This document shows positions 1-7,739 of a DNA stretch of 9,764 nucleotides, piece by piece. The position numbers and the translations under genes were made by a program. Within the stretch, counting starts at the first letter, position 1; each line of letters opens with the position of its first letter. This DNA is from Spirochaetales bacterium (GTDB taxonomy: Bacteria; Spirochaetota; Spirochaetia; Sphaerochaetales; Sphaerochaetaceae), in the NCBI GenBank assembly GCA_028723145.1, contig JAQYFM010000036.1, positions 1 through 9,764 of the forward strand, given 5' to 3'. Under the pieces are notes generated by a model, which searched no databases, was not told the DNA's origin, and saw nothing but the letters and a program-made list of their open reading frames with translations.

Positions 1-11
1 CTATGTGAATT

Positions 12-127
12 TCCTGGTGACCATAGAGAAGTGGAAACACTCGTTCCCATCCCGAACACGATTAGTGAAACGCTTCTTCGCCGATGGTACTGCGGCTCGT
101 CCGTGGGAGAGTAGGTCGTTGCCAGGT
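12..127 (+). rRNA. rrf: 5S ribosomal RNA
   Basis: This is a complete 5S rRNA of about 115 nt. The conserved core blocks are visible: GTTCCCATCCCGAACACG in loop B/C, CGCCGATGGTACTGC, and GGGAGAGTAGGTCGTTGCCAGG at the 3' end. Helix I closes as CCTGGTGAC (13-21) with GTTGCCAGG (118-126), a 9-pair stem with G-U pairs. Eight T's (127-134) follow directly, so the mature 3' end is near 126-127. The 11 bases before it are probably the tail of a 23S-5S spacer, which makes this the last gene of a ribosomal RNA operon whose 16S and 23S lie left of the window. The internal GTGAAACG, where Firmicutes usually have GTTAAGC, argues mildly against a Firmicute. The exact termini are good to a base or two. Confidence 0.97.
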
Positions 128-143
128 TTTTTTTCGCCTTCCT

Positions 144-190
144 CACTGCTGTGAAAATTAGGTAGCAGTGTTTACATATATTTTTTTCAT
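144..190 (+). terminator. Hairpin downstream of 5S rRNA, possible first rrn terminator
   Basis: CACTGCT (144-150) pairs perfectly with AGCAGTG (164-170) around a 13-nt loop. After TTT and a short ACATATA interruption comes a T run at about 180-187. Because the T tract is not directly adjacent to the stem, this may be a weak terminator or an RNA-processing stem rather than a strong terminator. Confidence 0.5.
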
Positions 191-220
191 AACCATCCTT
201 CTCAGGGTGGTTAATTTTTT
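191..220 (+). terminator. Intrinsic terminator of the rRNA operon
   Basis: AACCATCCT (191-199) pairs with AGGGTGGTT (204-212), a 9-bp stem with one G-U pair closed by a TCTC tetraloop. AATTTTTT follows immediately. Stem, tight loop and T tract are textbook for Rho-independent termination, so this is the best candidate for the end of the rRNA transcript. Confidence 0.85.
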
Positions 221-257
221 ATTGACATTATTTTCAATTTTATGGTTTTATTTATTC

Positions 258-293
258 AAACAACGGAGTTTCGTGCTTTCGTTGTTTTTTTTA
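258..293 (+). terminator. Third hairpin plus T tract before the symporter gene
   Basis: AAACAACG (258-265) pairs with CGTTGTTT (280-287), and weak G-U/A-T pairs could extend the stem inward. A run of T's (284-292) follows. It looks like another intrinsic terminator that would insulate the symporter from rRNA read-through. A consensus-like TTGACA lies at 222-227, so it could instead be a leader hairpin of a transcript starting near 258. The first reading is simpler. Confidence 0.65.
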
Positions 294-345
294 TTTTAGC
301 ATTAAAAAAGTCATGCTAGAATTACACATCAACCCTTAAAGGAGG
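294..345 (+). promoter_or_regulatory. Extended -10 promoter and RBS of the symporter gene, with overlapping inverted repeat
   Basis: TGC-TAGAAT (314-322) is an extended -10 element, one base from TATAAT. No good -35 is present at 16-18 bp spacing, which fits an extended -10 promoter. Transcription would start near 329 and give a leader of about 20 nt. A perfect 6-bp inverted repeat, TAGCAT (298-303) and ATGCTA (313-318), overlaps the -10 and could be an operator. The ribosome-binding site AAGGAGG (339-345) sits 5 nt before the ATG at 351. The promoter is inferred from sequence only. Confidence 0.55.
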
Positions 346-350
346 CATAT

Positions 351-1781
351 ATGGTAGTTAATACTGGTGCTCTAATAATCGTAATTTGTTATCTAGTTGG
401 TATGCTAGTTATCGGTGCTGTAGTTGGTAAGCTAAAAATTAAAAGTAGTGAAGACTATATGGTAGCTGGACGAAGAATGGGACTATTTATGGTTGCATTC
501 TCATTATCTGCAAATAACATTGGTGGTGGTTCAACTACAGGACTTGCAGGAAAAGCATTTGGTGCTTGGGGTATGAGTGCTATTTGGTATGTTCTTGCTG
601 CATCTATTGCCATGATTCCACTTGCATTCTTTGCTCCAAAAATCAGAAAGACACTTGCCGTTACAATTCCTGAAGTAATTGGAAGAAGATTTGGTAAATC
701 AAGTAGTATTTTCTCCGCAATTCTAAACATCATTGCTCTCTTCTGTTTAACCTCCTCACAGGTTGCAGCATCTGGTAGCGTAGTTTCTGCATTAACAGGT
801 ATTCCAATGAATGTATGTCTCTTAATAGCTGGTATTGTAATTATCTTATATACAACACTTGGTGGTATGATAGCTGACCAAATTTCAGACTTAGTTCAGT
901 TTATTATCATCTTTGTTGGCCTTGCTATTGCAACTCCATTTGTATTAAAGGGTATTGGTGGTTGGCAGGCTCTCAGTGCAAAGCTTCCTGGTGAACAGCT
1001 AAGTCCTACTAAGATTGGTTGGGTTGTAATTATCGGATATATCTTTAACTACTTCTGTACATTCCTCTCTGGTCCTGAAATGATTAGTAGATTCGAAAGT
1101 GCAAAGGATGAAAAGACAGCATTTAGAGCTTCCCTCCTTTCTGGTGTATTAATGGCTCTTATGGCAATCTTCCCAACACTCCTTGGCTTAGCAGCTCTCG
1201 CAGTTAAAGATTCACTTCCTGGTGTTGTTGCATCTAATGCAATGATGAGCGTAACAAGCAAGTTTGCTCCAACATTTATTACAGGTCTTGTATCAGCTGC
1301 AATTATCTCAGCTACAATGTCATCTGCAGACTCTAACTTACTTTGTATGTCTACAATGGCTATGAATGATATTATCCTTCCATATTCAAAGAAGAGTATT
1401 GATGATAAGAAATCTATTTTCTATACAAGATCATTAAACGTAGTATTCTGTGTTATTGCTATGGCTATTTCAATGCTAAAGATTAACATTGTAACAATGA
1501 ATACATTTGCATTTGCAATTCGTTGTGCAGGACCATTTGCTGCGTATGGACTTGGTTTAATTATGCCAAGAGCAACAAAGCACTCTGGTCAGATTTCTAT
1601 TATTACAGGAACAATTGGTGTAATCTTCTGGCAGATTCTCTCTGGTGGTGATTTCTTCTTAGGTATCCTTCCTGTAGTATTTGGCTGTGCCGTTGGTACT
1701 ATTACATTCTTTGTTATTAACTTAATTGAGTGGAAGATGGGTGTTGAAAGTGCTCCTTCTGCTTATATCGATGAGAAATAA
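351..1781 (+). CDS. Sodium:solute symporter (SSS family)
   Basis: This is an inner-membrane secondary transporter of the solute:sodium symporter family (PF00474), expected to couple Na+ entry to uptake of an organic solute. The 476-residue length is typical, and there are about a dozen or more hydrophobic segments along the whole protein. Family landmarks are TM1 with SLSANNIGGGSTTG (51-64), the TLGGMIADQISDLVQF segment (169-184) that matches the SSS signature region, and SATMSSADSNLL (320-331). The paired Ser residues of the last motif fall where the Na2 sodium site of PutP/vSGLT relatives lies. The ATG has a strong AAGGAGG site. The gene is flanked by terminators and so is probably transcribed alone. 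The substrate cannot be read from the sequence. Its separate unit, on the strand opposite the sugar genes, gives no reason to call it their transporter. Confidence 0.9.
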   Translation: MVVNTGALIIVICYLVGMLVIGAVVGKLKIKSSEDYMVAGRRMGLFMVAFSLSANNIGGGSTTGLAGKAFGAWGMSAIWYVLAASIAMIPLAFFAPKIRKTLAVTIPEVIGRRFGKSSSIFSAILNIIALFCLTSSQVAASGSVVSALTGIPMNVCLLIAGIVIILYTTLGGMIADQISDLVQFIIIFVGLAIATPFVLKGIGGWQALSAKLPGEQLSPTKIGWVVIIGYIFNYFCTFLSGPEMISRFESAKDEKTAFRASLLSGVLMALMAIFPTLLGLAALAVKDSLPGVVASNAMMSVTSKFAPTFITGLVSAAIISATMSSADSNLLCMSTMAMNDIILPYSKKSIDDKKSIFYTRSLNVVFCVIAMAISMLKINIVTMNTFAFAIRCAGPFAAYGLGLIMPRATKHSGQISIITGTIGVIFWQILSGGDFFLGILPVVFGCAVGTITFFVINLIEWKMGVESAPSAYIDEK

Positions 1782-1804
1782 GGAATAGTAATCTTAATAC
1801 TTTT

Positions 1805-1840
1805 TCAGTCATCCAACTTGGGTGGCTGATTTTATTTTCC
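1805..1840 (+). terminator. Intrinsic terminator of the symporter gene
   Basis: TCAGTCATCC (1805-1814) pairs with GGGTGGCTGA (1820-1829), 10 bp with two G-U pairs around an AACTT loop, followed by TTTTATTTT. It starts 24 bp after the symporter stop codon. It resembles the rRNA terminator at 191-220 in its CATCC/GGGTGG core. Confidence 0.88.
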
Positions 1841-1866
1841 TATGGTAAAATATCAAGTATAAGGAG
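1841..1866 (+). promoter_or_regulatory. Extended -10 promoter and RBS of the lipoprotein gene
   Basis: TGG-TAAAAT (1843-1851) is an extended -10 element of the same form as the one before the symporter. A -35 would fall inside the preceding terminator stem and does not resemble TTGACA. The predicted start near 1858 leaves a very short leader of about 16 nt. AAGGAG (1861-1866) is 7 nt before the ATG at 1874. Confidence 0.5.
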
Positions 1867-1873
1867 TTTTTAA

Positions 1874-3064
1874 ATGAAAAAAATATTATCAATTCTTTTA
1901 ATTGCCTTGTTGTTGTTTACAACATTTAGCTGTGTTACCAAAGCTCCAGAACAAGCAGTTCTAGAGGATAGTAAAATAGTAAAATCTGGAGTAAGTGAGA
2001 TACAAAAGTATGGAAATCTTGTATTAACACTTTGCTCTCAGGATTTACTTGATAAAGGGTTTGAATATGGCGATGTAGTTGCTATCTACTTAGATGGTCA
2101 GCTAATTGTTGTACCATTTTGTACCAACTACTCAGATGTTAATGTAGGTTCATTAGTATTAAGAGATGCAGGTGGTACTCTAATATTAGCAATTAATATG
2201 GGTGACTTTGCAACCTATTATGGTATTGCAGTTAAGGAAAAACATTCAGATGGAACATATGAGTGGATTATTAATGATGGAAAGAGTTTAGCTGATATCA
2301 CTCTTGAACTTAGCATGCATAAAAAGGGTGGATATAAAGATGAATATTTAATCCACCAGCTAGTTAGAACAAATGAAAGAGCAGATTACTCATCTGATGA
2401 AGTATTTGCAAACTTCAGAGAGGTAGAAGGTGGAAACCTTGGTAAGGGTGCTCTATATAGAAGCTCAAGTCCTATTAATAATGAGATTGCAAGAGCAAGC
2501 TATGCAGATAAATTTACCTCCATGTGTGGTGTTCAAGCAGTAATTAACTTAGCAGATAATAACGAAGGTATTTTATCTTATATTGCTCAGGATGATTTTA
2601 ATTCTCCATATTACAAAACACTCTTTGAAGACGGAAAAGTAATTGCTCTCAACCTTGGTGTTGATTTCAAAGCCGAAGAGTTTAAGAGAGGTATTGCAGA
2701 GGGCTTAAAATTCTTCTCAACTGTTAAGGGACCATACCTTGTACACTGTAACGAAGGAAAAGATAGAGCAGGCTTTACATCAGCACTCCTTGCAGCTTTG
2801 ATGGGTGCAAGCTATGACGAGCTTGTTAAAGACTATATGACAACCTACATTAACTACTATCATGTAGAGGAAAATAGTGAACAATATGAAGCTGTTAGAA
2901 AGAGTAATATTGATACTATACTCTCATTAATTGCAGGTCTTGATAGCTCTGCTGATCTAGCAAGTGTCGATTATAGTATAGCAGCTGAAGCTTACATTAA
3001 ATCATTAGGCCTTTCTGACGCTGAAATAAGCGCATTAAAAGCTAATCTTTCAACTAATTATTAA
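1874..3064 (+). CDS. Lipoprotein with SAM-hydrolase-like domain fused to a tyrosine-phosphatase domain
   Basis: A predicted secreted lipoprotein of 396 residues. KK and a leucine-rich core form a signal peptide ending TTFS-C, with Cys20 as the lipid-anchored residue; this relaxed lipobox suits spirochaetes. Residues about 40-118 (YGDVVAIYLDGQ, PFCTNYSDVNVGSLVL, ILAINMGDFATYYGI) resemble the C-terminal beta domain of SAM hydrolase/hydroxide adenosyltransferase proteins. The N-terminal catalytic domain of those enzymes is absent. From about 175 there is a phosphatase fold of the Y_phosphatase3/LipA kind: FREVEGGNLGKGALYRSSSP, VINLAD with a possible general acid at Asp228, and the P-loop HCNEGKDRAG (291-300) with catalytic Cys292 and Arg298. 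It should dephosphorylate phosphotyrosine or a phospholipid-like substrate at the cell surface or in the periplasm, but the substrate is unknown. It is monocistronic, convergent with the sugar operon. The phosphatase call is firm; the SAM-hydrolase resemblance is judged by eye. Confidence 0.85.
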   Translation: MKKILSILLIALLLFTTFSCVTKAPEQAVLEDSKIVKSGVSEIQKYGNLVLTLCSQDLLDKGFEYGDVVAIYLDGQLIVVPFCTNYSDVNVGSLVLRDAGGTLILAINMGDFATYYGIAVKEKHSDGTYEWIINDGKSLADITLELSMHKKGGYKDEYLIHQLVRTNERADYSSDEVFANFREVEGGNLGKGALYRSSSPINNEIARASYADKFTSMCGVQAVINLADNNEGILSYIAQDDFNSPYYKTLFEDGKVIALNLGVDFKAEEFKRGIAEGLKFFSTVKGPYLVHCNEGKDRAGFTSALLAALMGASYDELVKDYMTTYINYYHVEENSEQYEAVRKSNIDTILSLIAGLDSSADLASVDYSIAAEAYIKSLGLSDAEISALKANLSTNY

Positions 3065-3071
3065 AAATAAA

Positions 3072-3096
3072 TGGCAGGTGTTTTTCGCACCTGCCA
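3072..3096. terminator. Bidirectional intrinsic terminator between convergent genes
   Basis: TGGCAGGTG (3072-3080) and CACCTGCCA (3088-3096) form a perfect 9-bp stem with a TTTTTCG loop. On the + strand it is followed by the moderately T-rich CATCTTTATATTTC. On the - strand it is followed by TTTATTTTTAA, the better U tract. It lies in a 37-bp gap and starts 7 bp after the lipoprotein stop and 5 bp after the alpha-galactosidase stop, so one hairpin serves both transcripts. Confidence 0.88.
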
Positions 3097-3101
3097 CATC
3101 T

Positions 3102-5240
3102 TTATATTTCTTCGATGTAAAGCCTTATCGCTTCATAATCATTTGAGAAAGTAAATGGAAGTAATAATCCTGCGTTAACAAGTAAAGAACCAGGAATTAC
3201 TTTACCATTAATTAAATAAGATTTATTTTCATCAAGACCATTTAGTTTTACATAGTGGTCAACAGGGTTTCCATGGGAAAGTCTATTAACAGCTATCAAT
3301 AATGCCTTAGATTTATCTCTTGATACACAAAGTGCTGAAGAAGCTTCATTACTATCTAAAAGACGGTAGAAATCACCATCCTTAATTAAGGATGCATATT
3401 TTTTATACTCCTTAATCTCGAATTTAATTTCATTCTTTTCTTCCTCACTTAGCTTTGTTGGATCAAGTTCAAGGCCATAAGAACCAAGCATAGCAACACA
3501 ACTTCTAGTAAAAAGAGGTGTAACTCTATGAGTTTGGTGGTTAGGAACTGCTGAGACGTGAGAACCAAAGGTTGCGATAGGGTAAAGATAAGAGGAACCA
3601 AACTCAATATCTAAACGTTCAATTGCATCTGTGTTATCACTAAGCCATGATTGTGGAGTGTAGTAAATAAGACCAAGATCAAAACGGCCACCACCACCAG
3701 AACATCCTTCGATCATTAAATGTGGATACTTCTCATTTAAGTATTCAAAGATTGAGTATAGTCCAAGGATGTAGTCATATTCGATTTTTCCTGCAGGAGT
3801 AACGCTTGAGAAGAAATCTGTAATAAAGCGGTTGTAGTCCCACTTCATGTAGCTAAGTTTACCTCTTGTAATAAGGTCATCAAGGAAAGACTTAATGTAA
3901 GCTACTACATCTTTATTACTAAGATCTAATACAAGTTGATACCTTCCTCTAACAGGCTTTTTATTCTTAAGCATTAATGCCCATTCTGGATGATTTTTAA
4001 ATAATATACTATTTTCACTTACCATCTCAGGTTCAACCCAAAGGCCAAATGCAATACCTTCTTTTGTAATTAAAGAAGAGAGTGTATTTAAATCCATCTT
4101 GAGTTTATCTTTGTTTTCAAACCAATCACCAAGGGATGATAAATCATCATTACGGTTTGAAAACCAACCATCATCAAGCACAAATAAATCACAACCTAAG
4201 GCTTTTGCTTCCTTAGCGATAGAAAGAAGTTTTTCTCCTGTGAAATCAAAATAGGTTGCTTCCCAGTTATTTAAAAGTACTGGGTTATTAAGCTTTGATA
4301 AATTCTTCCTTCTAATGTGTGACATGATAAATCTATTATTTTTAATAGATAAATCACTAAAGCCGTTAGAAGAGAATGTAATTAAAAGCTCTGGAAGGGC
4401 AATTGAGCTATTTTGTAGTTCATACTCAAAGAACTCACTTCCCATTCCAAGACCTACTCTTGTTGACCCATATTGATTCTTTTCTGCAAAGAAAGTAAAT
4501 GAGCCTGACCAAAGTAATTCAAGTGAGAGCGCTGAACCAAAGAGCTCTGTAGTATTGCTATCACAGATGATAAAACCATTATTAATTTGGTGGGAGGTTG
4601 CACCTCTACGAGAGGTAAATGTTAATGCTCCTGTATTAATAGTTGCTCTTTTTCTAGTTCTTTCACTACAGTGTCTACCTTCAAAGTAAGTAACATCAAA
4701 AGACCCATATAGATAGTCAAAAGTGTATAAAGCTTTCTTTAGCTTTATCTTTTTATCTCCTGCTACTATCTCAAGGCCTCTTACTAAGGAGGAGTCCTTT
4801 ATAATATATGTAAGAATTATCTTTGCCTTTGAGAGCTCCTCCTCAAGTGTTATTTCAAGACACTCTGCATCCTCAATAACAACAGAAGGAAGGCCCTTAA
4901 TCTTATTTGACCCATTATATACTCTATGCTCTTTATAGATAAATGCAGAGCTAGTAGTTCCATCCTCTTGGCTTATTATGATACCAGGGGTTCTAAAGTC
5001 ACCTTCTCCTAAAGTAGAAATCTCTAATGGTAAGTAGTCATAAGAGTAGGTGCGGTCAAAACCAGCTTCATAAGGAGATGCAGAAAAGCCTCTATCTCTA
5101 TATGAAATAATACTAGATGCATCGCCGATAATTTTTGGGCCATGGTAAAGATGAAGTAGACGGCCAAAGCTGTCTACTTTCATTTGGTATGTAAAGTTAT
5201 CACCTGTGAGGGTAAATAAATTATTTTCAACTTTAATCAT
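3102..5240 (-). CDS. Alpha-galactosidase, glycoside hydrolase family 36
   Basis: A retaining enzyme that hydrolyses terminal alpha-1,6-galactose from raffinose, stachyose or melibiose. The 712 residues are the usual length for bacterial GH36: an N-terminal beta domain (to about 300), a TIM barrel, then a short C-terminal beta domain. Barrel motifs are NNWEATYFDF (324-333), LDDGWF (355-360), GLWVEPEM (399-406), KWDYNR (466-471) with nucleophile Asp468, EGCSGGGGRFDLG (511-523), and SDNTDAIER (534-542) with acid/base Asp538. The 70-residue nucleophile-to-acid spacing agrees with characterised GH36 enzymes. No signal peptide is seen, so it should act in the cytoplasm on imported sugar. It is the last gene of the operon. 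Its ATG overlaps the fructokinase TGA (ATGA), and an AAGGAA site at 5251-5256 lies inside the fructokinase gene, which suggests translational coupling. Confidence 0.96.
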   Translation of the reverse strand: MIKVENNLFTLTGDNFTYQMKVDSFGRLLHLYHGPKIIGDASSIISYRDRGFSASPYEAGFDRTYSYDYLPLEISTLGEGDFRTPGIIISQEDGTTSSAFIYKEHRVYNGSNKIKGLPSVVIEDAECLEITLEEELSKAKIILTYIIKDSSLVRGLEIVAGDKKIKLKKALYTFDYLYGSFDVTYFEGRHCSERTRKRATINTGALTFTSRRGATSHQINNGFIICDSNTTELFGSALSLELLWSGSFTFFAEKNQYGSTRVGLGMGSEFFEYELQNSSIALPELLITFSSNGFSDLSIKNNRFIMSHIRRKNLSKLNNPVLLNNWEATYFDFTGEKLLSIAKEAKALGCDLFVLDDGWFSNRNDDLSSLGDWFENKDKLKMDLNTLSSLITKEGIAFGLWVEPEMVSENSILFKNHPEWALMLKNKKPVRGRYQLVLDLSNKDVVAYIKSFLDDLITRGKLSYMKWDYNRFITDFFSSVTPAGKIEYDYILGLYSIFEYLNEKYPHLMIEGCSGGGGRFDLGLIYYTPQSWLSDNTDAIERLDIEFGSSYLYPIATFGSHVSAVPNHQTHRVTPLFTRSCVAMLGSYGLELDPTKLSEEEKNEIKFEIKEYKKYASLIKDGDFYRLLDSNEASSALCVSRDKSKALLIAVNRLSHGNPVDHYVKLNGLDENKSYLINGKVIPGSLLVNAGLLLPFTFSNDYEAIRLYIEEI

Positions 5241-6103
5241 AAAAGAGCTGTTCCTTTTAAATAGGATAATAGTTCTTCATCATACTCTGGAATTGCACCA
5301 CGCTTTGTTACAACGTAATCAGCAATATGTGAGCCGATGATTAATGACTTTTCTAAGTCCCCAGTTTTGATATAGGAAGCCAAGAAGCCAGCAGAAAGAC
5401 TATCCCCAGCACCAACTGTATCAACCACCTCTACTTCAGCACATGGAACTCTATACCACTTATCCTTATAGCACATTGTGCCTTCTTTACCCTTTGTTAA
5501 TAAAACTAAGTCTAAGTTATAACTCTTAGCTAACTCTTCAAGACCTCTGTAACCACGCATTTTTAATTTAAGTGCATCAAGTACGATATCAACTTCTTCA
5601 TCATTAAGCTTTAGAATTGTAGCGTTTTCAACACCTTCTTTGATAATCTCATCACTATAGAAGTGTTTTCTAATGTTTACATCAAAGAATCGATGGTCAG
5701 ATGATACCTTATTTAATAACTCTTTAAGAGTTTGCTTGCTATTTCCTCTCTGAGCAAGAGTTCCATAGTAAATTAAGCTTACATGCTCTGGGAGTGGAAG
5801 TAGTGGAATGTTATCCCAAGCACATGGCATATTAAACTCATACTCTGCATTTTTGCCATTTAAGGTAATAATTGCTTTACCAGTTTCATAGTTCAAAGTA
5901 GAGATTTTCTCTGTATTTAATCCAAGGTTATTAATTTCACTAATTGCTCTTTTTCCAAGTTCATCATCACCGACTGCAGAAAGAATATAGCCATTAAGAC
6001 CAAGCTTAGTTAGATGTCCTGCAACATTGAGTGGAGCGCCACCAAGTGTTGCTTTATCAGGAAAAACATCAAATAAAATTTCTCCAAATGAAATAAAATC
6101 CAT
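5237..6103 (-). CDS. Fructokinase, PfkB/ribokinase family
   Basis: A cytoplasmic ATP-dependent sugar kinase that should phosphorylate the free fructose released by the operon's GH32 enzyme. The 288 residues are a normal, slightly short length. FGEILFDVFPD (6-16) and LGGAPLNVAGHL (20-31) form the substrate-binding start typical of PfkB fructokinases. MPCAWDNIP (92-100) and FDVNIRKHFYS (140-150) followed by ILKLNDEE (163-170) also match the fructokinase branch. DTVGAGDSLSAGF (228-240) is PfkB signature 2, with catalytic base Asp234. An AAGGAGG site (6112-6118) lies 8 nt before the ATG, and the upstream GH13 stop codon is only 3 bp away. Another 2-keto-sugar kinase specificity is possible, but the GH32 neighbour makes fructose the natural reading. 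Confidence 0.92.
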   Translation of the reverse strand: MDFISFGEILFDVFPDKATLGGAPLNVAGHLTKLGLNGYILSAVGDDELGKRAISEINNLGLNTEKISTLNYETGKAIITLNGKNAEYEFNMPCAWDNIPLLPLPEHVSLIYYGTLAQRGNSKQTLKELLNKVSSDHRFFDVNIRKHFYSDEIIKEGVENATILKLNDEEVDIVLDALKLKMRGYRGLEELAKSYNLDLVLLTKGKEGTMCYKDKWYRVPCAEVEVVDTVGAGDSLSAGFLASYIKTGDLEKSLIIGSHIADYVVTKRGAIPEYDEELLSYLKGTALL

Positions 6104-6106
6104 TAC

Positions 6107-7729
6107 TTAATCCTCCTTAATTACCTTTGCTTCCCAGCTTCTTATTTCATCCTTACTATCATCATAGTTTGATAAAACAACCTGTCCTTTTACCGGGTAA
6201 CATCTAGTATTGTCAGACATATTAACTATTATAGTATACTTTTCATTATCTAATGTGCGTTCATAGATAAAAAGATCTTCATCATCTTCTTCTAATAGTT
6301 TAAAGCTTCCATAGATAAGGGTATCACTTGAACGACGAAGTGAAATTAATTTCTTATAGAAATTTAAAATAGAATCAGGATCTTTCTTTTCCCTTTCAAC
6401 ATTTATTTCTTTTATATCTTGGTTATATCTAATCCAAGGAGTAGAGGTTGTAAAACCACCATCTTTATTCCAAGCAAAAGGAGTTCTTGAGTTATCACGA
6501 CTGGTTAAGTTGAGTAATCTTAAAGCATCTTCTTTAGAAAAACCTCTGCTAAGCATTACAGCATAATCATTTTTAGCTGCAATATCTCTAAATTCTTCGA
6601 TAGAATTAAAGTTTGTATTAGTGCATCCCAACTCCTGTCCCATATAAATATATGGAGTTCCCTGCATTAAGTAATACATAACAGCTAGAGCCTTAGCACT
6701 CTTTTTCCACATATATTCATTAGAAGTATTTCCATATCTTGATACAGATCTTACTTGGTCATGGTTTTCAAGATACAGTGTGTTCCAACCCTTTTGGTCT
6801 AAGCCTTCCTGCCACTTTTTATAGATTTTTTTATATCCAGGAAGAGCAAATTTTTCTTCCTTCCAGTTGTTTTCACATTGTGGCTTTGCATAGTTCATAT
6901 GCTCAAATGAAAAAATCATATTAAGCTCATTATTTTCAGGGGCAGTATAGCTAAGAGTATCTTCAACTCTTGCTCCAGCACCCTCTCCAACTGTGAGCCA
7001 ATCGTAGTGGGAGATAGATTTTTGATTCATTTCCTTTAAAAATTCATGAATCCTTGGACCATTATTTGTAAAAGGGGATGCATCACCATACTCTCCATTG
7101 ATAACACCATCAGGGAAGTTTTGGTCCTTACTAATCATAGTGATAACATCCATTCTAAAGCCATCGATACCTTTATCACCCCAGAAGTTCATGAGGCTAT
7201 ATACAGCTTCTCTAACCTCAGGATTTTCCCAGTTTAAATCAGGTTGCTTTTTAGAAAATGAGTGGAGATAGTATTGGTCTCTTTTTTCACAGTACTCCCA
7301 AGCAGAGCCTCCAAAGCAAGCTCCCCAGTTATTCTTTTTGTCTCTCCAAATATACCAATCACTTTTATCATTATCTTTAGAGCTTGAAGACTTAATAAAC
7401 CATTCATGCTCATCAGAGGTATGGTTTACAACTAAATCCATGATAACTTTAAGGCCAAGAGAATGAGCTTTATTTAGTAACTCATCAAAATCCTCCATCG
7501 TACCAAAGTCATCCATAATCTCTCTATAATTAGAGATATCATAACCATTATCGTCATTCGGACTTTTATAACAAGGGTTAAGCCAAATGATAGAAGCACC
7601 TAGCTCTTTAACATACTCAAGCTTTTGAGTAATGCCCTTTAAGTCTCCAATTCCGTCGCCATTAAAGTCATAAAAAGACCTAGGATATATCTGATAGACA
7701 CATCCTTCTTTCCACCATTTTCTTTCCAT
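6107..7729 (-). CDS. Oligo-1,6-glucosidase-like alpha-glucosidase, glycoside hydrolase family 13
   Basis: A cytoplasmic retaining alpha-glucosidase of 540 residues, close to the oligo-1,6-glucosidase/dextran glucosidase group (GH13_31 and relatives). In numbering from the chosen ATG, DFNGDGIGDL (21-30) is the calcium-binding loop. Conserved regions follow: DLVVNH (98-103); DGFRMDVI with nucleophile Asp194; VGEGAG with acid Glu249; ENHDQVR with Asp324. The Val after the nucleophile is associated with alpha-1,6 preference in bacterial members, but trehalose-6-phosphate hydrolases also carry it, so the substrate is open. An alternative in-frame TTG at 7739-7741 would add four residues but overlaps the GGAG ribosome site (7736-7739). 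The ATG at 7727-7729, 6 nt after GGAG, and the MERKWWKE start are therefore preferred. It lies between the LacI gene (21 bp gap) and fructokinase (3 bp gap). It may free glucose from isomaltose-type sugars entering with sucrose. Confidence 0.94.
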   Translation of the reverse strand: MERKWWKEGCVYQIYPRSFYDFNGDGIGDLKGITQKLEYVKELGASIIWLNPCYKSPNDDNGYDISNYREIMDDFGTMEDFDELLNKAHSLGLKVIMDLVVNHTSDEHEWFIKSSSSKDNDKSDWYIWRDKKNNWGACFGGSAWEYCEKRDQYYLHSFSKKQPDLNWENPEVREAVYSLMNFWGDKGIDGFRMDVITMISKDQNFPDGVINGEYGDASPFTNNGPRIHEFLKEMNQKSISHYDWLTVGEGAGARVEDTLSYTAPENNELNMIFSFEHMNYAKPQCENNWKEEKFALPGYKKIYKKWQEGLDQKGWNTLYLENHDQVRSVSRYGNTSNEYMWKKSAKALAVMYYLMQGTPYIYMGQELGCTNTNFNSIEEFRDIAAKNDYAVMLSRGFSKEDALRLLNLTSRDNSRTPFAWNKDGGFTTSTPWIRYNQDIKEINVEREKKDPDSILNFYKKLISLRRSSDTLIYGSFKLLEEDDEDLFIYERTLDNEKYTIIVNMSDNTRCYPVKGQVVLSNYDDSKDEIRSWEAKVIKED

Positions 7730-7735
7730 GTTAAT

Positions 7736-7739
7736 CTCC
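7736..7739 (-). promoter_or_regulatory. RBS that fixes the GH13 start
   Basis: On the - strand the sequence reads TTGGAGATTAACATGG. GGAG is correctly spaced (6 nt) for the ATG at 7729-7727. The in-frame TTG at 7741-7739 shares its last base with this site and has no site of its own upstream, so it is unlikely to be used. Confidence 0.75.

Noticed and set aside
128..350. A tRNA or small protein gene in the gap after the 5S rRNA
   Set aside because: No cloverleaf, CCA end or coding frame with a ribosome site is visible. The gap is accounted for by hairpins, T tracts and the symporter promoter.
351..1781. The sodium symporter as the transporter of the raffinose/sucrose operon
   Set aside because: It is on the other strand, insulated by terminators with its own promoter, and separated by the phosphatase lipoprotein. 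Nothing in its sequence points to sugars.
4723..4938. Short open frame on the + strand within the alpha-galactosidase gene, and similar short antisense frames at 455-733, 1049-1261, 6739-6924, 7046-7237 and 8211-8462
   Set aside because: Each lies wholly opposite a well-supported gene, has no convincing ribosome site that I could see and no recognisable domain; they look like shadow frames.
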